Origin: Tubiluchus corallicola
Lineage: Eukaryota; Priapulida; Priapulimorpha; Priapulimorphida; Tubiluchidae
Assembly (NCBI GenBank): GCA_030141605.1
Contig: JAQGDQ010000038.1
Span: 944,302 to 991,263 of the forward strand
Direction: 5' to 3'
DNA: 46,962 nucleotides
Below, one piece after another: positions 38,640 to 46,962 of this stretch. Each line of letters begins with the position of its first letter. Within the stretch, counting starts at the first letter, position 1. A program made the position numbers and the translations under genes. The notes below the pieces were generated by a model that did not search any database, had not been told where the DNA came from, and saw only the letters and a list, made by a program, of their open reading frames with translations.

Positions 38640-39290
38640 ATTCTTGGTATGGGCTTTATATATAAGATTCGAGGCTACAGCCCGGACGAGGGCACCATTT
38701 GCGGCGATCTATATATCAAACGAAAGGTCTCGATCTAGTGTCTTCTCAATGATGGTTTATTTTTCGAATCGGGCCCACCGGGAGGAAGGGGGGGCGAAAA
38801 ACCTCCAAAAATGGCCCTTTTTCGGCCGTTTTTTGCAAAAGTTATACCGCTGAGATGTAGAGAACGGGAAAGGGCTGAGGGGGGGGGGGGGTGCTGGGTA
38901 TGGATAGATAGCCCGTTCAGCGGTGGGTGTAGTAGGCATATTTAGAATTCGCGAGTTCATAATTATGAGCCATAAGCTTTTTTTGAAACCATTTCGTCGC
39001 CATATTGGGAGAAGGTGGTAACCTAAAATGACACTAGATAGCCTTTCAGAAGCTATGCTGGTTCTTGTAGTGCACTTTCGGCGTCTAGTATATAGCAGAA
39101 TGTTCTAAAAAGTATCATTTTGGACAGCATTTCGGGCGCTATATTCGAGCAGCGACCTAAACTGACACCTTACAACCTTCATGAGGCCACGATCGTTCTT
39201 ACGGTGCACCACATTTGGAGGTACTGGGAGTGCATAACGGATGGACAGACAGATTTTCGTCTTTGCATAGACATAGCATTTATAATGATG
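38640..39290. other. GC-richer segment of unknown origin
   Basis: Base composition differs plainly from the flanks. It has GGGCCCACCGGG near 38770, a G13 run at 38879-38891, and an ATGGACAGACAGA-type string near 39240. Frames on both strands are short and unrecognised. It probably represents a repeat family or a decayed insertion. Confidence 0.4.
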
Positions 39291-39716
39291 GGCACATTCG
39301 CAAAAACAGGCACCGAAGAATCAAGTAATGGACACTGTAGTTTCGCGCAGTCATATCAATAAGAAAAAGCTACAAAAACGTCTCTGCATTTTCACAAATT
39401 GTCTATGAAATCCATTATTAGCCAATCATTGTCTCCAGACAAAATATCCTGTATCAAAATGAATAACTTTCTCGTGCAGCGTGAAGGACAAAGAGTCTGT
39501 TAATCGGAAATCAGAGTTCTCTCTGTAGTGTAAAGATTAGCATAGCAGCCGGGAAAGCAGAAGGAAGACGCAACACTTTTCGGGTTTTCTGATGTAGCAT
39601 TGCTTTTGTACGTTTATACGTTTGCGGGCAAAATAATAGTGCAACGTTTGTAAACCAATTACACATTCGCCTTTAATACTACATAGTGCATGTTATACAT
39701 GGAGGGCTGTAATCAA

Positions 39717-39739
39717 ATGATGATGATGATTATGATGAA

Positions 39740-39787
<48 letters not shown>
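39717..39787. repeat. (GAT)n microsatellite, tail of the adjacent retrotransposon
   Basis: A GAT run immediately next to TAAATCTTTATTTGCAC. On the minus strand this is GCAAATAAAGATTTA followed by ATC units, i.e. a poly(A)-type signal then a satellite tail of the element to the right. Confidence 0.85.
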
Positions 39788-40520
39788 AAATCTTTATTTG
39801 CACAATCTTCTATGTCCTTAATACAGGCACCACAAACTTGCTTATAAAACATTTTAGCAATTATTTATTATAATTAAGGTCCATAATGACAGAATTCATT
39901 CACTGGCATTATTTAGATTACACTATTAGGAAAGTATTAAAAATGACAAACTTTTCTAAATGCACGCTTTACTAACAAATATATCAAAACAAGGACTTTT
40001 GCTAAAATTCACGATAAAAACAGGATAAAATTTTGCCTAACTTATACATGCATGTATATAAATATATGTATTATGTATATAAATATATATATTGTATTAT
40101 GTATTTAACACTTTTACATCCCTTTACAAACCGTCTCTCTCAAAATTAACTATAGCTTATTTAATGTTTCTTCTTTTTTTAAAAAAATACACTGGTTATA
40201 TTTTCCCTCTGCAACGTTTCTAATAGGTGTTTTCTTTGGTTAGCCTTTACTTTATTGCATCTGTATAATACGTTTTCAGGTGTTTCAATTTCGGTGCCAC
40301 AGTCACATGTGCTCTTATCCGTTAGTCCTAAATTATACAAAAATTGCTTGAACTTTCCCTGTCCAGTTAAGAAACTTAAGGATACTGACTCGATGCTCTG
40401 TTCTATTTTGTCCAGTGATAAATTAACAGACTGAATGTTGAAATTTTTTCGAGTCTAAAAACATTTCCTTCTATTTGCACCCCAGTTTCGATTCTCCTTG
40501 CCATATAGATGATAGGTATG
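39788..40520 (-). mobile_element. 3' end of an I/R1/Jockey-like LINE, minus strand
   Basis: A minus-strand open stretch ending at TAA (40179-40181) reads 'SIESVSLSFLTGQGKFKQFL', 'CDCGTEIETPENVLYRC' and 'NQRKHLLETL'. This LTGxGxF...C.CG...T..H..C pattern is the C-terminal CCHC-like module of I/Jockey/R1-type ORF2 proteins, here with Asn in place of His. About 390 bp of 3' UTR then lead to AATAAA and the (ATC)n tail. A stop lies upstream near 40450, and no reverse transcriptase is present: a 5'-truncated insertion. Confidence 0.8.
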
Positions 40521-40574
40521 AACTTATAAGGTTTTTTGTGAGATCAGAGCACATGATTAAAATTTTTTGACGTT

Positions 40575-40930
40575 TTATTATTATATGTTATTATTATTAT
40601 TATTTATTTGACGTACTGTACAACAGTTATAGTACAATCAAAGCAGAAAGGTGAATTCTTCAAAGAAGTGATTCATACAAATTTGCAATAATTGGCACCA
40701 AGCCTCCTAAGTCATAATAAGCAACGTTTGGCATTTCAAAATCTTTCCAAATTTAAACCAACGTCGGCAGTCACTTCATGAAAGTTCCCTCAAACTTGCC
40801 AGTTAATACCGGTTTAATGAGATGTAATCTGCCGCTGCACAAATTGAGCAGTTATGTTGGCAGGATCGTTAAACGCAATACGGGAGATATTCACGATATC
40901 AGAGAGCGCAGGTGATGCTAGCGGGCTTAT
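40575..40930 (-). mobile_element. Possible second retroposon 3' end, minus strand
   Basis: On the minus strand 'GTACGTCAAATAAATAAT' is followed by AAT repeats (40575-40609), again an AATAAA-type end with a trinucleotide tail. The body to the right has no coding signal. It abuts the LINE fragment to its left. Confidence 0.35.
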
Positions 40931-41291
40931 CACTCAAAGCAAATTGATAATTGTACAGAAAATAAGTAAAGTTAATACTGATTGAGCCATTATTATTAGG
41001 AATTTAGAAAGCGCCTCAGAGAGTAACTTGAGAGCTTCGGTTTACCTGGATACACATTAATTTTAGTTCAAGAAGTCATACTTTATAACAACGTGAGACA
41101 TTTCCGGAAAATACATGCTAGTTTTAAAAAGAACTAGTCCGGAAAGCGAAGCACTGGCTTATCATTTACTTGCTTACTAGTTTACAGAGTTTTTCTGCCT
41201 AACTGCCTAGATATGTTATATAGAACGCCATTTATTGTTGCCATGAACCGTTTTTTTTTCGTAAAACTTTAGAATACGGAATAACTCCATT

Positions 41292-41364
<73 letters not shown>

Positions 41365-41384
41365 TAATAATAACAATAATAACT
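41292..41384. repeat. (AAT)n microsatellite
   Basis: A clean TAA/AAT run with AAC variants at the right end. The poly-Ile minus-strand frame is an artefact. Confidence 0.95.
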
Positions 41385-41959
41385 AATACAAAACGTGACA
41401 TCACAATATAAAACTGGCTAAACACGTATTACATGAACGAGACTGGCATTGCAGCAAAACAAACCACTTTATAAAGTTTCCTTTATAAAGTGAGTAACTC
41501 AACAAAACAGCAGATTTTAAAACCATCAAAGCATGTTGACTAAAAGAACAGAAATGCATTCTCTTATTCTGACTCGCATTACAACATAGCAACACAACAT
41601 GAAGAGTTTTATATCTTCAAGTCGGATCGCTCTTGATGGTTTTAAAATCTGAGCTTTTGATGTTTAATGGCTGTCTTCAGTGTAAACTGAAATGAGGCAA
41701 ACGAAAAGCGTTCCTAGACATACTAGTTTTTTGTGTGACTGAAAAACGGCAAAATTTAGTAAAATAAACTAATTTAGATGAAAATCTATACGATGAACCA
41801 AGATGAACTAAAACTGCTTAAAATTTAAATGCTGTTCTTAGGTAATCAAAACTAAGAAAGGACTACCCGGTAATTGAAACGTGACAACGTCTTGATTGTG
41901 ATAAAAATCAATAAAGAAATTGCAATAAATGATATAACATTGGTTCTATTAACTTTTAA

Positions 41960-42420
41960 GTTAAATTACAAAACTGGATTTCAACCTGGGGCCTCTTGTT
42001 TACATCGCAGGCTGCTTAGACCACTCGGACCACTTTGACCACTTCGTGTGAGTACGCGACTATGGGTGCTTCTCTGCTTGCAGCTGGAGTTCGAACCTCA
42101 CGACCACATGTATTGGCGCAAACAGTTGTTATCTGTGTTTTTATTTGTGACGTCTCAGTGTTGTTGTGCTCGTTAAGAGTCGCTTATAGTAGCCCATGGC
42201 TAATGTTGTCTGTTGCCCAGCGACTATAAATAAGTGTCTTTGTCCTTTTGGACACTGTATTCTCCAGTGGTCAAAGCTGTCCAAATTTTATCACTTACAA
42301 CTGGGCAACCAAATTCAGCATTTTCAATATTAGATCACTCACACTACACTGATTCTAACCAATTCGATTATTTTTTTAATTTTGAACCTGAAATTTCAGT
42401 GGTTGATTAATTATTATAAC
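41960..42420 (-). mobile_element. SINE-like repeat with tRNA-derived promoter boxes
   Basis: On the minus strand, 42035 to 41975 reads 'GGTCCGAGTGGTCTAAGC' (box A type), then about 25 bp later 'CCAGGTTGAAATCC' (box B type), spaced as in a tRNA. A second box-B-like 'GAGGTTCGAACTCC' occurs at about 42088-42101. Further right the minus strand contains 'GTGATCTAATATTGAAAATG' and 'TTTGGTTGCCCAG', matching the body of the SINE-like pair at 12.5 kb. It therefore appears to be another compound copy of that family. Confidence 0.6.
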
Positions 42421-42664
42421 TTTACAATCTATAACCGATTACATTAATAATCTTCATATTAAGATCATAATAATTAATTTAAGTTCGCTTGTTTATTTCT
42501 AAAACTCTCTTGTTTTATACACATACTATGTAAGTAAAGGAAAAGGTAATTTGTAAAGCCGGTGCAAGGGATAACACTGCACGGACAGTGGTGCAATTTG
42601 GAAAACTGCAAACAGCTGCATCCCACATGCCAATTAACTTGTGCAGATTTTCCACACTGACAGC

Positions 42665-42883
42665 CTAGTTTCTAGCGCCATTATTGAGACGAATAGTCCC
42701 GGTCTTGTCAACAACTTCAAATGACGTGCAATTAAGCAGACCCTTGCAGGTAGACCACTTTTCACAACCATTTTCTGCAGTAACGGGAGATTTGTTGAAA
42801 GAAACAGCCGTGCAAGATGTCTGAGCAAGCGTTGGGCTTCCTATTCGAATAACCGACAAATTACATGTCTTCACAATGATTTC
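42665..42883 (-). CDS. Candidate terminal exon, Cys-rich (PAN/apple-like) extracellular segment
   Basis: A pyrimidine-rich acceptor (TAGCTTTCTTCAG on the minus strand) opens a 72-codon phase-0 frame ending at TAG (42665-42667). Five Cys and sequon-like sites suggest a secreted or extracellular segment: 'CNLSVIRIGSPTLAQTSC', 'AVSFNKSPVTAENGCEKWST' and 'CKGLLNCTSFEVVDKTGTIR'. The 'C-TAVSFN...C-xxWS' wording resembles the middle of PAN/apple domains, but this is a weak, memory-based resemblance. No upstream exon was found. It could be a gene end or a decayed fragment. Confidence 0.38.
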   Translation of the reverse strand, partial: EIIVKTCNLSVIRIGSPTLAQTSCTAVSFNKSPVTAENGCEKWSTCKGLLNCTSFEVVDKTGTIRLNNGARN

Positions 42884-43260
42884 CTGAAGAAAGCTACTTT
42901 AATTTTGGAAAGAAAAGAAGCTTGGGGACAAAATATGACACGTCAGTACCGAGTTTCGTCTTCATTACCTCAGCAATTTTGGAGCAAATAGTTTTGAAGC
43001 CAGAAAAGTACCAATTTCAGAAGTTTTTTGGTCGTTGAGAGGGCAAACGTGGTCACTATGGCAACCAAATTATACTGCACAACTAGAGCTCAGACCCACT
43101 AGCTGTGCAAATTTGGTTGAAATTAGATCAGCTGTCTGTGAGAGAAATAGTGTGAAAAGACAGACCAATAGACTTTGTCTTCTGACTTCGAGGGGGCGGG
43201 GGGCAATAATGGCGAATGTCATATGCGACAAAAAGAATACGGTGACGTTTATAGACTGAA
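42884..43260. other. Repeat-like non-coding segment
   Basis: Contains a fourth copy of the 37-bp recurring motif (42951-42987), followed by 'CAAATTTGGTTGAAATTAGA' and a 'GACAGACC' string. That wording resembles dispersed invertebrate repeats. Frames on both strands are unrecognised. Confidence 0.4.
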
Positions 43261-43798
43261 TCATGATGCCCCGCCATAACGAGACGTCTGTAATGATAAG
43301 GATATTTATTTTCTCAAAGAACTTTACAGGTACTTATATAGCAGCTGTTTGCGGGTACGAGGTCTTTATGAAATCCGACACCAAGACAATATCAAAAATA
43401 GCACAGTATAACAACCTGAAGAACTGTCAGCTAGAAAACATGACAGACCAAAATACACACGATAATGATGCAATAAACTCAATCTTTTATGTTATTTTAG
43501 CAAAACCCAAAAGTAGAAAAGAAATGTGAAAAAGTCATGATTTCCAAACCAAACAACATAGTGAATTACAATAACAAAATCCCGAGTTCAAGTCCAGTCT
43601 CTTTTACATTTTCTCCCTTTCAGCGAGCATTCCTTAGTAAAAAAATTAATGTGTTTCACTCAATCGCCATTCGCTAGATTTGAAATTTAGATACAGAAAA
43701 TTAAATCTATTCCTTAATAAATTTCAAAAAAAATACATTACATTTAAGAAGCAGCTTTAGAAGTAACAGTTTAGAAAAAACCTCAAAATAAAAAACAA

Positions 43799-44008
43799 AA
43801 ACACGAGGCATCGTGGATACAACTGTATGTGAACTACCAAGGTTAAAAGTAAAAACTATACACAAGATAATATAGTACTCTGAAGTTTTTGTATTTAACA
43901 TGAAGCACTATGGATACAACTGTATGTGAATTACCAAGGTTAAAAGTAAAAACTATACACAAGATAAAATAATACTCTGAAGTTTTTGTATTGTAACATG
44001 AGGCACTA
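43799..44008. repeat. 97-bp tandem duplication
   Basis: Two nearly identical units: 'GGATACAACTGTATGTGAA' recurs at 43815 and 43912, and 'ACTCTGAAGTTTTTGTATT' follows each. A partial third start ('AACATGAGGCACTA') ends the array. The similar minus-strand frames result from this duplication. Confidence 0.9.
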
Positions 44009-44269
44009 ACAAAAATAAAAAGCACCACAGCACCCTGGTTTTGAAATATCCGCATTAAGTGACATGTCAATTCTATTAGCAGCAAGTCCCTCAGTAATAT
44101 TAATAAAAACATAATCAACCTTTATTAAAAGTCGATTTCTTCATGAACAAGTAACATAAGGAGAAAGAGTTTTTCATCGGCTGTAAATAACAACATAAAC
44201 GACAACTACATGAACTACATAATTACCCTACTTTTACCCTAAATACCACACACCAGGCAAGGCAACAGC

Positions 44270-44372
44270 GTACCACTTTTAAAGCCTTTGCAGTATGACC
44301 AGGCCACAGTATCGAATTCACATCCCCAGATTGAGAGAAGGTGCGTTACCACTAGGACTATACCATCTGCTC
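44270..44372 (-). mobile_element. tRNA-derived SINE head
   Basis: On the minus strand 'TATAGTCCTAGTGGTAACGC' (box A) is followed about 30 bp later by 'GTGAATTCGATACTG' (box B). The flanks do not fold into a full tRNA cloverleaf that I can see. Its wording differs from the 12.5 and 42 kb copies, so it may be a different SINE family. Confidence 0.5.
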
Positions 44373-45270
44373 TTTAGAACAAGAGAAATATGAGCAGTAT
44401 GGCAAAAAAATCACCCAAAAGTAACCCTGACAGTCTCCCATTAGTTAGAATGCATCGTAAACACTTTGCTCTTCTCCTTACCGGAGGTGACTTTTATGTG
44501 TGTCACAGTTTCGAGAAATCTCAAAAATAGTAATTGTTAATTTTTGGTGTCTCTACACACAGTGACTGTTGAAGAATTTCTGACATCACATCAAATGGCA
44601 GAGTTTTGATTTTTCATTGGGTATTATTTTTATTAACCAAATTCTCTGCTATGTAAATTCTGTCTGTCCTGCATATAATAACTAAGCTATATGCTCTAGA
44701 ATTCAGGATAAACCCCATAATACATTGGCTAAAAGCAAAAACGGAACCATTAAATGTGACACTTACAATGGTACTTACACTTTACTCTAATATTGGTTAG
44801 AAAGCATGTCAGAAAGTAACTTCCCACAGCTGATTTGTTCGGAAGTCCTTGTGTAACAAGTCACCTATGGTATTGTGCAAAACTTTGCAAAATATATGTA
44901 AATTATATATAAACATAATCTTGAACGTGATTGATCATTGTTTACTCTGGACATTCCTAGATGTAGAACAGCTGTTTATCCATCCGTTTTTTTCTCCCGG
45001 ATTCTTATCTGTGGAATTCTCTATTAGAAAATTGTTTTCCCGAAAACCACAATCTCACTTAATTATCTCTAGCAATCTAATTATCTAAATTCTACATCTC
45101 TACAGACATGTACCATATCTTTGCCTTCTTACTGTTACAACGAGTACCTCATTTTCTTTAGGGCTTTATGTCTAAAAAATGTTCATAAAAATCACGAAAT
45201 GGCCACAAACTCATTACAGTAGCAGCTCAAATTAATAATATTAAGTGTATTTAATACAGCAGTCAGTTAT
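44373..45270. other. Non-coding stretch
   Basis: No supported gene. A minus-strand donor-like CCG|GTAAGG near 44480 stands alone without a convincing exon. Confidence 0.4.
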
Positions 45271-45332
45271 TGGCTGTCCAAACCAATTAGCAATCCAAAA
45301 ATGGCTATCCAAACCAATTAACGATCCAAAAA
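45271..45332. repeat. 31-bp tandem duplication
   Basis: Units 45271-45301 and 45302-45332 share 'CCAAACCAATTA' and 'GATCCAAAAA'/'AATCCAAAAA'. The unit length equals that of the satellite downstream, but the sequence is different. Confidence 0.85.
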
Positions 45333-45589
45333 CACTGTCTTCCTAATTACGCTGCAGAGCGATTATAATTATCCTAAGTACAAATTACCTGAAGCATTTG
45401 TCAGGTGGCAATTAATTATAATAGATTGAAGCCTCATCTATTGATTAATATTAATTATTTCTATCTGCTAATAGTGTTATTACACATGCCGGAGGACAAA
45501 TATAATCTAGACTAAAAATAAATGCAGACCGACATCAAATGTGATCAGGTGAGTCAGAGCTTGACGTTGATCAATAGATCTACTAATTG

Positions 45590-46962
45590 AGAACACCTTT
45601 TCTTCAAGCATCAATTTTCAAGATCACATTTCTTCAAGTTTCGGGTTTTCAAAATCAAATATCTTCAGACGTAAACTATTCAAGATCACATTTCTGCAAA
45701 CACCAACTGATCAAAATCACATTTCTTCAAACACCAATTGTTCAAGATCACATTTCTTCAAACACCAACTGTTCAAGATCACATTTCTTTAAAAGCCAAC
45801 TGTTCAAGATCACATTTCTTTAAAAGCCAACTGTTCAAGATCATATTTCTTCAAACACCATCTGTTCAAAATCACATTTCTGCAAACACCAACTGTTCAA
45901 AATCACATTTCTTCAAACACCAATTGTTCAAGATCACATTTCTTCAAAGACCATCTGTTCAAGATCACATTTCTTCAAACACCAACTGTTCAAGATCACA
46001 TTTCTGCAAACATCAACTGTTCAAGATCACATTTTTTCAAACACCAACTGTTCACGATCACATTTCTTCAAACACCAACTGTTCAAGATCACATTTCTTC
46101 ATACACCCACTGTTCAAAATCACATTTCTTCAAAACCAACTGTTCAAGATCACATTTCTTCAAACACCAACTGTTCAAGATCACATTTCTTTAAAAGGCA
46201 ACTGTTCAAGATCACATTTCTTCAAACACCAACTGTTCAAGATCATGTTTCTTCAAACACCAACTGTTCAAGATCACATTTCTTCAAACACCAACTGTTC
46301 AAGATTACATTTCTTCAAACACCAACAGTTCAAGATCACATTTCTGCAAACATCAACTGTTCAAGATCACATTTCTGCAAACATCAACTGTTCAAGATCA
46401 CATTATTTTAAACACCAACTGTTCAAGATTACATTTCTTCAAACACCAACTGTTCAAGATCACATTTCTGCAAACATCAACTGTTCAAGATCACATTTCT
46501 GCAAACATCAACTGTTCAAGATCACATTTTTTCAAACACCAACTGTTCACGATCACATTTCTTCAAACACCAACTGTTCAAGATCACATTTCTTCATACA
46601 CCCACTGTTCAAAATCACATTTCTTCAAAACCAACTGTTCAAGATCACATTTCTTCAAACACCAACTGTTCAAGATCACATTTCTTTAAAAGGCAACTGT
46701 TCAAGATCACATTTCTTCAAACACCAACTGTTCAAGATCACATTTCTTCAAACACCAACTGTTCAAGATCACATTTCTTCAAACACCAACTGTTCAAGGT
46801 CACATTTCTTCAAACACCAACAGTTCAAGATCACATTTCTTCAAACACCAACTGTTCAAGATCACATTTCTTCAAACATCAACTGTTCAAGATCACATTT
46901 TTTTAAACACCAACTGTTCAAGATTACATTTCTTCAAACACCAACTGTTCAAGATCACATTT
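45590..46962. repeat. 31-bp satellite array with higher-order structure, runs off the right edge
   Basis: About 44 tandem units of 31 bp, each containing 'TTCAAGATCACATTTCTTCA' followed by an AACACCAACTG-type end. The leftmost units (to about 45700) are the most diverged. From about 45990 the variants repeat in order with a 495-bp period. The open frame at 45587-45823 is a satellite artefact. Units are contiguous, with no unique spacers. Confidence 0.97.

Noticed and set aside
41960-42110. Functional tRNA gene
   Set aside because: Box A and box B are present, but I can see no full cloverleaf, and the sequence recurs as a dispersed repeat, so a SINE is more likely.
43580-43600. SINE box B (GAGTTCAAGTCC)
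   Set aside because: Isolated match without box A; kept only as a weak trace.
45590-46962. CRISPR-like array
   Set aside because: Repeats are contiguous 31-bp monomers with no unique spacers, and the window is clearly eukaryotic.

Overview
The window looks like intron-rich, AT-rich animal nuclear DNA. Support comes from canonical GT/AG-bounded exons, an 11.7 kb intron, relics of non-LTR retrotransposons of more than one lineage, tRNA-derived SINE-like repeats and long micro- and minisatellites. A lophotrochozoan such as a mollusc is my best guess, from the receptor and repeat style; nothing in the sequence proves it. There are no operons, Shine-Dalgarno sites, rRNA genes, intact tRNA genes or CRISPR arrays.

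Left part (1-10.3 kb). Positions 1 to about 2400 hold a decayed CR1/L2/Jockey-type non-LTR retrotransposon with recognisable endonuclease and reverse transcriptase segments, broken by frameshifts and stops and cut by the window edge. A large coding exon at about 5504-6582 (+) encodes most of a type II membrane, Golgi-type nucleotide-diphospho-sugar transferase. Its initiator Met must lie in an upstream exon I could not find.

Centre (10.4-24.7 kb). One gene dominates: a rhodopsin-like GPCR of the GnRH/AKH/corazonin receptor family, in three coding exons (10389-10838, 22521-22731, 24251-24666). They join in frame to 358 codons with all seven membrane segments. Its 11.7 kb first intron carries (TTA)n and (ATC)n microsatellites, a tandem SINE-like unit, a dispersed repeat present twice, and a retrotransposon relic that appears to have inserted into one of those copies.

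Right part (25-47 kb). Coding signal is weak and mostly on the minus strand. Three segments (37051-37102, 29860-29972, about 29295-29425) have compatible splice phases and a polyadenylation signal, so they may be the 3' end of an unidentified minus-strand gene. A separate Cys-rich terminal exon lies at 42665-42883 (-). The rest is repeats: (GA)n, degenerate CCATA, a 34-bp minisatellite with an inverted block, a 53-bp minisatellite, the 3' end of an I/R1/Jockey-like element on the minus strand, SINE-like repeats, and a 31-bp satellite running off the right edge with a 495-bp higher-order period.

The sugar transferase and the receptor are unrelated neighbours with no visible joint function. The most interesting items are the GnRH-type receptor with a DRC motif, the higher-order satellite, the unidentified minus-strand gene end, and a 37-bp motif that recurs four times.
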